From assembly GCF_965279675.1 (NCBI RefSeq), contig NZ_CBDIIJ010000002.1, forward strand, positions 496,001 through 560,000: a DNA stretch of 64,000 nt, given 5' to 3'. The translations under genes were made by a program, and so were the position numbers. This DNA is from Mucisphaera sp965279675. Its GTDB lineage: Bacteria > Planctomycetota > Phycisphaerae > Phycisphaerales > Phycisphaeraceae. The notes under the pieces were generated by a model. It was not told where the DNA came from and made no database searches. It was given only the letters and a program-made list of their open reading frames with translations. Each line of letters starts with the position of its first letter. Positions within the stretch are counted from its first letter, which is position 1. Of the stretch, positions 35,882-44,476 are shown piece by piece.

Positions 35882-37387
35882 ATGAGCCGGATCAACACCA
35901 ACGTTAACTCGCTGCTGGCGCAACGCGTTTTGACGCAGAACAACACCAACCTCAACAACTCACTTGAGCGGTTGAGCACGGGTCTGCGGATTAACCGTGG
36001 TGCCGACGACCCCGCTGGCCTGATTGCCAGTGAGAATCTTCGTTCAGAAAAGGCGGCCATTTCGGCGGCGATCGGCAATGCCGAGCGTGCCGACCAGGTG
36101 GTCAACATTGCGGAGGGCGGTCTCCAAGAGATCAACGCTCTGCTGCTAGAGGTTCAGGGCCTTGTGGGCTCTTCGGCGAATGACGCGGGTCTGAGCCGTG
36201 AAGAGCGTGAGGCGAACCAGCTTCAGGTGGACTCGATTCTGCAGACGATCGACCGGATCGCCTCTGCGACGAGCTTCCAAGGCACGAAGCTGCTCAACGG
36301 TACGTTTGACTTCACGGTGTCCGCCCAGGCCAGCCAGGTGCTGGATCTGCAGGTGAACGCGGCGAAGCTGGCGTTCGAGGAGCAGCGTGACGTTCAGATT
36401 CTGGTGACGAACTCGGCTCAGCGGGCTGGTTTGTTCCTGTCGCTGGGCGGCACTGCCTTTGACCTGTCTTCGGACACGGCTCAGTTCCGTTTTGAGGTGG
36501 CCGGTTCGCTTGGCTCTCGCGAGTTCACCTTCGCCTCTGGAGCGACCAACTCGAGCGTGGCTGCGAACATCAACACGTTCAAGGCGGTCACGGGTGTTTC
36601 TGCGGTGGCTTCGGGTAACGGTATTTACTTCAAGAGCACCGAATTTGGTTCTGACGAGTTTGTGTCGCTGGACATTGCAGACGACGGCGGTCAGGCCGGT
36701 GGTGTGGCTCAGTTCAACTCGAACAACGAGTTCCAGATCATTGCAGCGGGCTTTGTGACGCTTGCTTCGGCCGAATCGAGTAATGCGGTTCGTGACGCTG
36801 GCGAGGATGTGGGTGCGATCATTAATGGTGTTCAGGCGACCTCGGATGGTCGCGTGGCCCGGATCAATACCGACTTCCTGGATGTTGAGATCGAGCTGAG
36901 CATCGACGGCACGCAGAATATTGGTGCGATTGATGCGTTCACCATCACGGGTGGCGGCGCGAAGTTCAACCTGGGTCCGAACGTGGACATCCTGAATCAG
37001 GTGTCGGTCGGTATCCAGAATGTGGCGGCCCGTAACCTGGGTACGGTCAGCAACGGGTTCCTGGACGAGCTGGGTTCGTCGCGAGCGGCGAACCTGGTGG
37101 ATGGTGACCTGGGTCTGGCCCAGAAGATCACGAACGACTCGATCACTCAGATTTCGAGTCTGCGAGGCCGGCTGGGTGCTTTCCAGAAGAACATCATTGG
37201 TGCGACGATTCGGTCGCTGGGTGTGGCTCTGGAGAACACGAGTGCGGCAGAGAGTTCGATCCGTGACACCGATTTTGCGGCTGAGACGGCTGAGCTGACG
37301 CGGTCGCAGATTCTGGTTCAGGCTTCGACGCAGTCTCTTTCGATTGCTAACAGTCAGCCTCAGAACGTGTTGTCCCTGCTGGGATAA
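35882..37387 (+). CDS. fliC: flagellin (second copy)
   Basis: A 501-residue paralogue of the preceding gene, nearly the same length. The conserved ends (SRINTNVNSLLAQRVLTQN, LERLSTGLRINRGADDPAGL; GRLGAFQKNIIGATIRSL, AAESSIRDTDFAAETAEL) are close to the first copy, and even the middle keeps shared blocks such as AFTITGGGAKFNLGPNVDI. The central region differs by substitutions and a small deletion. GGAGGA lies upstream of the ATG. Two flagellins probably form a mixed filament or are used under different conditions. A G/C-rich terminator follows. Codon use again suggests strong expression. Confidence 0.97.
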   Translation: MSRINTNVNSLLAQRVLTQNNTNLNNSLERLSTGLRINRGADDPAGLIASENLRSEKAAISAAIGNAERADQVVNIAEGGLQEINALLLEVQGLVGSSANDAGLSREEREANQLQVDSILQTIDRIASATSFQGTKLLNGTFDFTVSAQASQVLDLQVNAAKLAFEEQRDVQILVTNSAQRAGLFLSLGGTAFDLSSDTAQFRFEVAGSLGSREFTFASGATNSSVAANINTFKAVTGVSAVASGNGIYFKSTEFGSDEFVSLDIADDGGQAGGVAQFNSNNEFQIIAAGFVTLASAESSNAVRDAGEDVGAIINGVQATSDGRVARINTDFLDVEIELSIDGTQNIGAIDAFTITGGGAKFNLGPNVDILNQVSVGIQNVAARNLGTVSNGFLDELGSSRAANLVDGDLGLAQKITNDSITQISSLRGRLGAFQKNIIGATIRSLGVALENTSAAESSIRDTDFAAETAELTRSQILVQASTQSLSIANSQPQNVLSLLG

Positions 37388-37461
37388 GGCTTTGAGGTTG
37401 ATTGATCGGTTCTCCGATCATCGGTTTTCCCTCCCCAGGGGTCACCGATCACTGATGCGGG

Positions 37462-37493
37462 GCGGCGGCCTACTCGGCCGCCGCTCTTTTTTT
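37462..37493 (+). terminator. intrinsic terminator after the second flagellin gene
   Basis: 9-bp stem GCGGCGGCC / GGCCGCCGC, 5-base loop, then TCTTTTTTT. A smaller stem TGATCGG/CCGATCA (37403-37420) precedes it. Confidence 0.88.
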
Positions 37494-37604
37494 GTGGGCG
37501 GGGTGGACTTGGGCGTTTGACGGGTACGATTTACAGCGGAAGGGTTTGGGGTGACGATGAGGGGGTAGAGGGATGTGCGTCTACTTTGTGGAATCGAGTG
37601 AAGC

Positions 37605-38420
37605 ATGCGTGATGAGCCGGCACAGATGAGATCGGGGGATGGGGAGCGGGCGCGTGCGGTTGGGCGCCGGGGTGTGCTGGTGGGTGGGGTAGGGCTACTG
37701 CTGGCGGGCTGTGTGGATGCGGGGCGACCGAAGGGGTGGGCGTCGAATGGTTCCGGGATCGTGCAGTCGCGGGAGGGTGGGTATTACATGCCGCGGGCGG
37801 CGGGGGATGGGGAGGCGGTGGCGGCGGGGCAGCCCGACTGGCAGCCGGCTCCGGTGCCGGGTGCGGCGAGGCGGGTGGAGGCGCTGCCTCGGGTGGCGAG
37901 CGGTGTGCCTGGGGTGGTGGGTCGTTCGAGCTGGACGGATTCGGGGCCGATTCAGGGTCGGGTGCGGGCGATGTCGGGGATTCGTCGGGTGACGGTGCAT
38001 CACGAGGGGTGGACGCCTGTTTACTTTGAGGATGCGTCATCGACGCGGGATCGGCTGCAGCAGATTCTCAAGGTGCATGTGAAGGATCGGGGGTGGGGGG
38101 ATATCGGGTATCACTTTGTGGTGGATCGTGCGGGTCGGGTCTGGGAGGCGCGGCCGCTGGTATATCAGGGGGCGCATGCGGGTCCGAATGGGGCGAACGA
38201 GCACAATGTGGGGGTCCTGGTTTTGGGGAATTTTGATCGTCAGCGGCCATCGGATCGTCAGTTTGCGGGGCTGGTGCAGACGCTTCGGTGGCTGGGGGCG
38301 CGGTATCGGGTGGGCGTAGGCGGGATTTACACGCATCAGGAATTGAACCCGACGGCGTGTCCGGGGAAGGTGCTTCAGGCGCAAATGGATGCGCTGCGGA
38401 AGCATCCGGGTCTGCTGTAG
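37605..38420 (+). CDS. N-acetylmuramoyl-L-alanine amidase (Amidase_2/PGRP fold), lipoprotein-like
   Basis: A 271-residue exported protein. RRGVLVGGVGLLLAGC (21-36) is a lipoprotein signal with a nearby Arg pair. A Gly/Pro/Ala-rich linker runs to about 100. The amidase domain has VTVHHEGW with H132 or H133, HFVVDRAGRVWEARP, GAHAGPNGANEHNVGVLVLGNF and the late zinc segment YTHQELNPTACPGK (H244, C252). It would cleave the lactyl-amide bond between MurNAc and L-Ala in the periplasm. The start is uncertain: the ATG at 37605 has only a weak GAGTGAAG, and one at 37626 is possible. It stands between the flagellin terminator and scpB. Confidence 0.88.
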   Translation: MRDEPAQMRSGDGERARAVGRRGVLVGGVGLLLAGCVDAGRPKGWASNGSGIVQSREGGYYMPRAAGDGEAVAAGQPDWQPAPVPGAARRVEALPRVASGVPGVVGRSSWTDSGPIQGRVRAMSGIRRVTVHHEGWTPVYFEDASSTRDRLQQILKVHVKDRGWGDIGYHFVVDRAGRVWEARPLVYQGAHAGPNGANEHNVGVLVLGNFDRQRPSDRQFAGLVQTLRWLGARYRVGVGGIYTHQELNPTACPGKVLQAQMDALRKHPGLL

Positions 38421-38458
38421 GCGTGGGAGCGGCGGGGAAGTGTGGTTAGAATCCGGGG

Positions 38459-39163
38459 ATGGCAGGATCTGAGACAACGGTGGAGACGGGTTCGGCATCC
38501 TCTGAAGAGAGCGTGGCGATGGAGGCGCGGGTGGAGGCCGTGCTGATGACGGCGGATCGGTCGGTCTCGACGGGGCGGCTGGTCGAGCTGACGGAGGCGT
38601 CGTCGGAGGGGGAGGTGACGGGGGCGATTGAGCGGCTGAATGAGGCTTATGAGCTGAGCGGGCGGGTGTTTCGGATTGAGCGGGTGGCCTCGGGTTGGCA
38701 GGTGCTGACGACGGAGGCTTGTGCGGAGGTGGTGGCGCGGGCGGCGAAGAGCAAGGCTCAGGGGAAGCTGAGCGCGACGGCGTTGGAGACGTTGTCGGTG
38801 ATTGCGTATCGGCAGCCGGTGATGCGTGCGGAGGTGGAGACGATTCGTGGTGTGGGGTGCGGGGAGGTGATTCGTCAGCTGATGGAGCGGCAGTTGGTGA
38901 AGGTGGTGGGGCGTGCGGAGGAGGTGGGGCGGCCGATGTTGTACGGGACGACGAAGCGGTTTCTGGAGGTGTTTGGGCTGGCGTCGCTGAAGGATCTGCC
39001 GAATCGGGAGGCGTTGGTGCCGAAGCGGCCGGCTGCGAAGAAGCCGGTGGACGATGAGGAAAAGGGAGAGGTTGTTGGGGAGGGTGACCGCCCTGCTGAG
39101 GATGGTGGTGCGGAGGTTTCTTCTGATGGGGCGGCGGCTGGTGACGTGAAGGGGGAAGGCTGA
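38459..39163 (+). CDS. scpB: segregation and condensation protein B
   Basis: A 234-residue protein, the kleisin-associated winged-helix partner of SMC. MEARVEAVLMTADRSVSTGRL starts the first winged helix (about 21-90), and SATALETLSVIAYRQPVMRAEVE plus IRGVGCGEVIRQLMERQLVKVVGRAEEVGRPMLYGTT the second (about 105-170). The last 60 residues are a disordered acidic tail. Translation may start at 38459 or at Met21. The stop overlaps the next start by one base (TGATG), so translation is probably coupled. SMC is 14 kb away, and scpA is not in the window. Confidence 0.93.
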   Translation: MAGSETTVETGSASSEESVAMEARVEAVLMTADRSVSTGRLVELTEASSEGEVTGAIERLNEAYELSGRVFRIERVASGWQVLTTEACAEVVARAAKSKAQGKLSATALETLSVIAYRQPVMRAEVETIRGVGCGEVIRQLMERQLVKVVGRAEEVGRPMLYGTTKRFLEVFGLASLKDLPNREALVPKRPAAKKPVDDEEKGEVVGEGDRPAEDGGAEVSSDGAAAGDVKGEG

Positions 39164-39627
39164 TGCGTTGGGGTTTTGGGTTGGTGGTTCTTGTTGGGGT
39201 GGTGGGGATGGGTTGTGCGGAGCATCGTTTGTCTGGGGTGGTGACGGCGGGGGCTTTTTCGGGGGTGGATGTGGTGGGTTTGGCGGCTCTGCCTAAGGGG
39301 GGTGTGTCGGGAGCGCGGGTGGAGGTGGTGCTGGACCCGGGGACGCTGGATCGGGAGGTTTTGGCGGTGATTGTGACGGATGGGCGGGGGCGGTTTGAGG
39401 TGGATGAGCGGTGGTTTGCGGAGCGTTCGAACTGGCTGGACATCGAGGCGTCGGTGGGGGTTTCGGCGGCGGGTTTGGTGTCGGAACGTTTTGAGTTTGT
39501 GGTCCCGCGTGGGGATCGGGGGGTGGTGTTGACCGTGGTTGATCCGGCGTTGGCGGGTGAGTCGGGTGTGGGGAGTGATCTGTATCAGGAGATGCTCGAG
39601 CACCGAGAGCGGTTTGAGCGACGGTAG
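39163..39627 (+). CDS. small lipoprotein with carboxypeptidase-regulatory-like fold
   Basis: A 154-residue protein with a lipoprotein signal ending at VVGMGC (Cys18). The mature part is beta-rich, with GGVSGARVEVVLDPG and VIVTDGRGRFEVDERWF, resembling a carboxypeptidase-regulatory/transthyretin-like domain, and it ends in a charged helix (LYQEMLEHRERFERR). No further assignment is possible. It overlaps scpB by one base and precedes the DUF58 gene by 45 bases. Its function is unknown; it would be anchored to a membrane outside the cytoplasm. Confidence 0.75.
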   Translation: MRWGFGLVVLVGVVGMGCAEHRLSGVVTAGAFSGVDVVGLAALPKGGVSGARVEVVLDPGTLDREVLAVIVTDGRGRFEVDERWFAERSNWLDIEASVGVSAAGLVSERFEFVVPRGDRGVVLTVVDPALAGESGVGSDLYQEMLEHRERFERR

Positions 39628-39672
39628 GGGTTGGTGATTGAATTATGGGGGTGATGGGGGGAGACTGGGCGG

Positions 39673-40800
39673 ATGGCTCGTTCGTCTTATCGTTGGTCGG
39701 TGACGGCGGGAGGTTGGACGTTTCTGGCGGCGACGTTGCTGGTGGCTTTGTGCACGGTGCTGAGTCAAGCGAATCTGCTTTTTTTCCTGCTGGGTTTGCT
39801 GGTTGGTGCGTGGGTGGTGAACGGGTTGTGGTCGGGGTTGGGTTTGTGGGGGATTGAGATTCGGCGGGTGGCGGCTTCGCGGGCGTTGGCGGGTGAGGCG
39901 ACGCCTGTGCGTTACATCGTGACGCGGGGCGGTTGGCTGCCGATGGGTGCGGTGGTGATCGATGAGGGCGAGCTGGGCGGTGTTCGTCAGTCGGCGGGGT
40001 ATCTGCTTTACCTGGGCCGGAAGGGTCGGGGGACGGCGGAGGCGTTGCTGTATCCCGAGCGTCGGGGCGAGATCGGTTTGTCGCGGGTGCGGGTGCGTTC
40101 GAGTTTTCCGTTCGGGTTGACGCGGGGCGAGCGGTGGTATGAGCGGCGGGCGGAGATTCTGGTGTATCCGGAGGTTTACCGGGTGACGCGGTCGTTGCAG
40201 TCGACGTCGGGGGTGTGGCGTGACAGCGGTCGAGCGGACCGGACCTCGGTGGGTGGTGACGGGGATTTTTCGGGTCTGCGTGAGTACCGGCAGGGTGATG
40301 CGTTGCGGACGATTGACTGGAAGCGGACGGCGCGGGCGGGGACGCTGATGGTTCGCGAGCATACGCGGCCGGTCCCGCCTCGGGTGATGATCTGTGTGGA
40401 CCTGATGTCGGGGGGCCCTGATGAGGATGCGATTGAGCGGGCGGTGACGCTGACGGCGTCGATGGCTTGTGCTGCGCATGGTCATGGGATGCCGGTGGGT
40501 CTGGTGGTGGTGGGTTCTTCGTCGACGGTTCATCGGCCGCACCTGAGTGAGCCTCATCGCGATGGGATTCTTGAGACGCTGGCGCGTGCGAAGCCTGGGG
40601 ACGGCGGGACGGCGGGGCGTGCGGCGGCGTTTCGTCCGTCGATTTGGGTGCTGGCCTCGGATCGGGGGGTGGCTCCACGGGCGCCTGATCTGGTGGTGCT
40701 GCACGGGTCGGATGCGGCGGGTCTGCTGGACACGAGTCAGTCGGGGTTGCCGATCGATCCGATGACGCTTCTGGCGAGCGGGGGTCGCGATGCTGCGTAA
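39673..40800 (+). CDS. DUF58-domain membrane protein
   Basis: A 375-residue protein with two N-terminal membrane helices (about 12-55, WTFLAATLLVALCTVLS and LLFFLLGLLVGAWVVNGLW) and a cytoplasmic part with the DUF58 signature DFSGLREYRQGDALRTIDWKRTAR written here as two blocks, DFSGLREYRQGD (about 197-208) and IDWKRTAR (about 214-221), followed by a von Willebrand A-like region (VMICVDLMSGG). Such proteins usually accompany MoxR ATPases and transglutaminases; here the transglutaminase gene follows with an 11-base overlap, but no moxR is in the window. The role of the group is thought to be protein processing or assembly and remains uncertain. Confidence 0.9.
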   Translation: MARSSYRWSVTAGGWTFLAATLLVALCTVLSQANLLFFLLGLLVGAWVVNGLWSGLGLWGIEIRRVAASRALAGEATPVRYIVTRGGWLPMGAVVIDEGELGGVRQSAGYLLYLGRKGRGTAEALLYPERRGEIGLSRVRVRSSFPFGLTRGERWYERRAEILVYPEVYRVTRSLQSTSGVWRDSGRADRTSVGGDGDFSGLREYRQGDALRTIDWKRTARAGTLMVREHTRPVPPRVMICVDLMSGGPDEDAIERAVTLTASMACAAHGHGMPVGLVVVGSSSTVHRPHLSEPHRDGILETLARAKPGDGGTAGRAAAFRPSIWVLASDRGVAPRAPDLVVLHGSDAAGLLDTSQSGLPIDPMTLLASGGRDAA

Positions 40801-43063
40801 CGGTCGTCGGTTGCTGTTTGCTCAGGTGATGATCGGTGCGATTGCGTTGTGTCTGGCCCTGGAGAATCCGTTTCTGCTGATGGTGGTTGCGGGGGTGGGG
40901 GTGCTGGGCTGGTGGTGGTTCGAGCGGGTGATGCAGCAGCGTCTGCCCGGGTGGGTTGTGAGTGCGGGGGGCGTGCTGGCGCTGGCGGGGCTGCTGGTGG
41001 AGCACCTGGTGCTTGGCCATCGGATGGTGGTGGCGATGTCGCATTTCACGCTGATGCTTCAGGGGCTGTTGCTGTTTGGGCATAAGCGGCCGCGGGAGAT
41101 CATCGCGCTGTTGGCGGTGAGTCTGATCCAGATGATCGTGGCGTGTGTGGTGAGCATCTCGATGTTGTTCGGGGTGCTGATGATTCTGTACTGCTTGTTG
41201 CTGACGTGGACGCTGAGCCGGCTTCAGCTCGAGACGGCTTATGCGGGTCTGGGTACGTCGCCAAGGGTCCCTCGGCGTTCGGGGGTTCGGTTGCTGGGGG
41301 CGCCGTTGGCGCTGCGGCTGGTGCGTGGGGTGATTGTGTCGTTGTGTCTGGTGGTGGGGCTGGTCAGTTTCGTGCTGGTGCCTCGTTCGGATCGGGGAAC
41401 GGTTTTGCAGGACCTGACGGCTCCTTTGGGCGAGAGCGCGACGGGTTACAGCGAGCGAGTGGACGTGAAGAGCTCGCCTGAGTTTGAGGGGAGTCAGCAG
41501 GCGGTGCTGCGGCTGCGGGTGACGGCGCATGGTGCTCCTTTTCGCGGGGCGGGTCAGGTGTTCATGATGCGTGGGATGGTGTTCGATCAGTACGACGAGG
41601 GTTCGGGTCAGTGGCTTCGGGGTGTTGATGCGCAGGCTCGGTATCAGACGGTTCGGCTTGAGATGGGTCGCGCACAGCTGGCGGTGTTGGGTGAGCCGAT
41701 GAGTCTGATCGATGCGGATGTGACGCTTCGCCAGAAAACGGGCGAGGGGTTGTTCACGGTGCTGCCCGTGGTGTCGATTTCGAGTCCGAACATGGATCGA
41801 GTGGAGTTCAACCCGCTGGATCAGGTGGTCCGGACGACGACGGCGGGCGGGACGGGCGGGGCGATGCGTTATCGGTTTACCTGGCCGTTTTTCCGTTCGC
41901 TGGATATGCCGGGCGCGTATTTCGATCGGTTTGATGAGCGGCGGTCGCCAACGACGACGCTTTTCACGGATCGGGAGGGAGATCGTTACGCGCGGGGCTG
42001 GCCGGTGGATACCGCGGCGATACGTAGGTATGCGCAGGAGATTCTTGGGGAGCGTGGTTACTTCCGGGATCCGGAAGCGTTGTTCGATCCTTACGACTGG
42101 GACATGGCGACGGCGTTGGCGCAGCGGCTGCGTGATACGTATCGGTATCTGCGCTACAACCCGGTGCCGAAGGATGGGACGGATCCGGTGAGTGCGTTTT
42201 TGCTGGATCACCAGACGGGTCATTGTGAGTTGTTTGCGAGCGGTTTGGCTGCGTTGTGCCGGAGTGTGGGGATTCAGGCCCGGCTGGTGGTGGGGTATCG
42301 GGTGAGTGAGTTCAATGAAGCGGGTGACTACTTTGTGGCTCGGGAGAAGCATGCGCACGCGTGGGTGGAGGTGGCGACGGAGCAGGGTGGGGGTTGGCGG
42401 TCGCTGGATGCGACGCCTCATTCGTCGATCGAGGCGCTTCATCGTGAGGATGAGGGCTGGGTTCACGCGATGCGTAGCTGGTATGAGCGGTTGGAGTTTG
42501 CCTGGATCGGCAGCGTGGTGTCTTACGACTATCAGGCGCGCGACCTGCTGGTTTCCTGGGCGCAGAATCTGCCGGTTGCGGCGGGTGATATTGCGGCTTT
42601 CTTCGGGCGTTTGTGGGCGCGGGTGTCGGGTTGGTTTTCGATGCTGACGGGCTCGTCGCTGGCTTTGTGGGCGGGTCTGGGTGCTGGGGCGATGGGGCTG
42701 GGGACGGCGGGGCTGGCGGTGTGGCTGCTCGCTCGTCGTCGGGAGATGGAGCGGCTGGGGCTGGAGGATTGGGGCTGGGGTGAGGGTCGGCGGTGGCGTC
42801 GGGAGCTAGGGTTTTATCTGAGCATGGTTCGGTTGCTTGAGCGGCAGGGTTTTGTGCGTCCGGCGTGGCAGACGCCCCGGGCGTTTGCGGAGGAGCTGTC
42901 GGAGGCGAACCCGATGCGGTTTGGGCCGGTGGTGTCGCTGACGGCGGCGTTTTATGAGGTTCGATTTGGCGGGGTGGTGCTGGACGAGGCCCGGCGGGCG
43001 CGGGTTCGTGCTCATCTGTCGGCGTTGGCACGGGGGATGGCCTCGGGTGGCTCGCGGCTGTGA
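40790..43063 (+). CDS. TgpA-type membrane transglutaminase-like protease
   Basis: A 757-residue membrane protein. Five or six helices fill residues 8-205 (DUF3488-like), followed by a large periplasmic domain whose Cys-His-Asp triad is visible: C479 in GHCELFASGLA, H523 in HAHAWVEV and D540 in SLDATP. A further helix at about 618-645 and a cytoplasmic C-terminal DUF4129-like domain complete the TgpA layout. It overlaps the DUF58 gene by 11 bases, which indicates coupled translation. Pseudomonas TgpA is essential, but its substrate is not established. The next gene starts 34 bases downstream. Confidence 0.93.
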   Translation: MLRNGRRLLFAQVMIGAIALCLALENPFLLMVVAGVGVLGWWWFERVMQQRLPGWVVSAGGVLALAGLLVEHLVLGHRMVVAMSHFTLMLQGLLLFGHKRPREIIALLAVSLIQMIVACVVSISMLFGVLMILYCLLLTWTLSRLQLETAYAGLGTSPRVPRRSGVRLLGAPLALRLVRGVIVSLCLVVGLVSFVLVPRSDRGTVLQDLTAPLGESATGYSERVDVKSSPEFEGSQQAVLRLRVTAHGAPFRGAGQVFMMRGMVFDQYDEGSGQWLRGVDAQARYQTVRLEMGRAQLAVLGEPMSLIDADVTLRQKTGEGLFTVLPVVSISSPNMDRVEFNPLDQVVRTTTAGGTGGAMRYRFTWPFFRSLDMPGAYFDRFDERRSPTTTLFTDREGDRYARGWPVDTAAIRRYAQEILGERGYFRDPEALFDPYDWDMATALAQRLRDTYRYLRYNPVPKDGTDPVSAFLLDHQTGHCELFASGLAALCRSVGIQARLVVGYRVSEFNEAGDYFVAREKHAHAWVEVATEQGGGWRSLDATPHSSIEALHREDEGWVHAMRSWYERLEFAWIGSVVSYDYQARDLLVSWAQNLPVAAGDIAAFFGRLWARVSGWFSMLTGSSLALWAGLGAGAMGLGTAGLAVWLLARRREMERLGLEDWGWGEGRRWRRELGFYLSMVRLLERQGFVRPAWQTPRAFAEELSEANPMRFGPVVSLTAAFYEVRFGGVVLDEARRARVRAHLSALARGMASGGSRL

Positions 43064-43097
43064 CCGAGGGTGTTGGGGTTTGCTAGTCTGATGGTTC

Positions 43098-43874
43098 ATG
43101 GAAGAGACGAGCGATCCCCACTTTCAGGCTGATGGAGCGGCGGCACCGGAGCTATCGATCGTGGTGCCTGCGCTGGATGAGGCGGGGAACGTCGGTCCGT
43201 TGGTGGCGGAGGTGAAGGCATCGATCGTGGATACGGGGATCGGGTGTGAGCTGATTGTGGTGGATGATGGTTCGGGGGATGGGACGCTGGCCGTGCTTCG
43301 CGATCTGGCCGGGGCGTATGGGTGGTTGCGTGTGCTTCATCGGCCGGAGCCGATGGGTCAGTCGGCGGCAATGGCGGCGGGGATCGCGGTGGCGCGGGGT
43401 GCGTACATCGCGACGCTGGATGCGGATCTGCAGAATGATCCTGCGGACCTGCCGGGGATGCTGGCGAGGGCGAAGGCGGAGGGGTTTGATCTGGTGCAGG
43501 GGGATCGGTCGGCGAATCGGCAGGATCATGCGGTACGGCGGTGGGCGAGCGGGGTGGGTCGGTTTGCGCGGCGGGCGATTGTGGGGGATGGAACCAGGGA
43601 CACGGGTTGTTCGGCTCGGGTGATGCGGGCTGGTTATGCCAAGCGGTTGCCGCTTCAGTACAAAGGGATGCATCGGTTTGTGCCGGCGACGATTCGGTTG
43701 CTGGGTGGATCGATCGCGGAGGTGCCGGTGGGTCATCGGGCGCGTCATTCGGGCACCACGAAGTATGGGCTGGGGCTGCTCACGCGTGGGTTGGCGGGTT
43801 TTGTGGATTGTCTGGCGGTGCGTTGGATGAGCAAGCGGGTGCGGGATGTGTCGGTGGAAGAGGTGAGCTCGTGA
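43098..43874 (+). CDS. family 2 glycosyltransferase (polyprenyl-phosphate hexose type)
   Basis: A 258-residue GT-A glycosyltransferase. LSIVVPALDEAGNVGPLVAE starts the nucleotide-binding fold, IVVDDGSGDGTLAVL follows, and ATLDADLQNDPADLPGML contains the metal-binding DxD-like motif. DTGCSARVMR and HRARHSGTTKYGLG match the dolichyl/undecaprenyl-phosphate sugar transferases (Dpm1/ArnC-like). No C-terminal membrane helices are present. It would load a sugar on a lipid carrier at the inner membrane. GAAGAG-like sequences upstream are poor, but the start agrees with homologues. The next gene overlaps by four bases. Confidence 0.92.
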   Translation: MEETSDPHFQADGAAAPELSIVVPALDEAGNVGPLVAEVKASIVDTGIGCELIVVDDGSGDGTLAVLRDLAGAYGWLRVLHRPEPMGQSAAMAAGIAVARGAYIATLDADLQNDPADLPGMLARAKAEGFDLVQGDRSANRQDHAVRRWASGVGRFARRAIVGDGTRDTGCSARVMRAGYAKRLPLQYKGMHRFVPATIRLLGGSIAEVPVGHRARHSGTTKYGLGLLTRGLAGFVDCLAVRWMSKRVRDVSVEEVSS

Positions 43875-44476
43875 TTCGGTCGCGGTCGGGCAGGCGTTAC
43901 TGGCTGGTGGCGTGGATGGTGATTGTGGCGGGTGGTCTGGGTCTGCTTTTTGGGACGAAGGCCCTGCAGCGACTGAGCGGGCCGGGTTTTGAGCTTTCGG
44001 ATCGGCTGGCGGATGTGGCGATTGAGGAGACGGATGCGGGACCGATGGTGGTGGTGCGTCGGGAGGGTGCCTACGAGCGGGTTTCGCCTCAGGTTTTTAT
44101 TGCGGAGGTGAAGGCGGCTCAGCTGAAGAACGCGGATCGTGGCTGGGTGGTGCGGGCGCTGGACATCACGTCGTGGACGGGGCTGATGTGGATCGGGTTT
44201 GGTTTCGCGGCGCAGTTTGTGTTTATGTGCCGGATGCTGATTCAGTGGTTTGTGTCGGAGCGGGCGAAGCGTTCGATTGTGCCTGAGGCCTTCTGGTGGC
44301 TGAGTCTGATCGGGTCGTCGATGCTGCTGATTTACTTTGCGTGGCGGATCGAGCCGGTGGGTTTTGTGGGGCAGATGCTGGGTTGGATGATTTATGTGCG
44401 GAATCTCTGGATGATCAAGCGGGCGGAGGGGGAGTTGGTCGGGGCGGGTGAGCCGGCGTCGGGTGGGGGATCGTGA
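43871..44476 (+). CDS. lipid-A-disaccharide synthase N-terminal-like (LabN) membrane protein
   Basis: A 201-residue membrane protein starting at GTG within GTGA, overlapping the GT2 stop by four bases. One helix is near the N-terminus (about 11-28). The LabN domain (PF07578 type) follows with three helices: WTGLMWIGFGFAAQFVFMCRM, FWWLSLIGSSMLLIYFAW and PVGFVGQMLGWMIYVRNLW. RMLIQWFVSERAKRSIVPE is the typical conserved loop. Such proteins usually follow GT2 genes of the ArnC type and may move the lipid-linked sugar; this is inference. Gene order and overlap support one functional unit with the GT2 gene. Confidence 0.88.
   Translation: MIRSRSGRRYWLVAWMVIVAGGLGLLFGTKALQRLSGPGFELSDRLADVAIEETDAGPMVVVRREGAYERVSPQVFIAEVKAAQLKNADRGWVVRALDITSWTGLMWIGFGFAAQFVFMCRMLIQWFVSERAKRSIVPEAFWWLSLIGSSMLLIYFAWRIEPVGFVGQMLGWMIYVRNLWMIKRAEGELVGAGEPASGGGS

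Noticed and set aside
39293..42466. Very long minus-strand frame opposite the DUF58 and transglutaminase genes
   Set aside because: Low-complexity His/Arg/Pro-rich translation, antisense to two well-supported genes.
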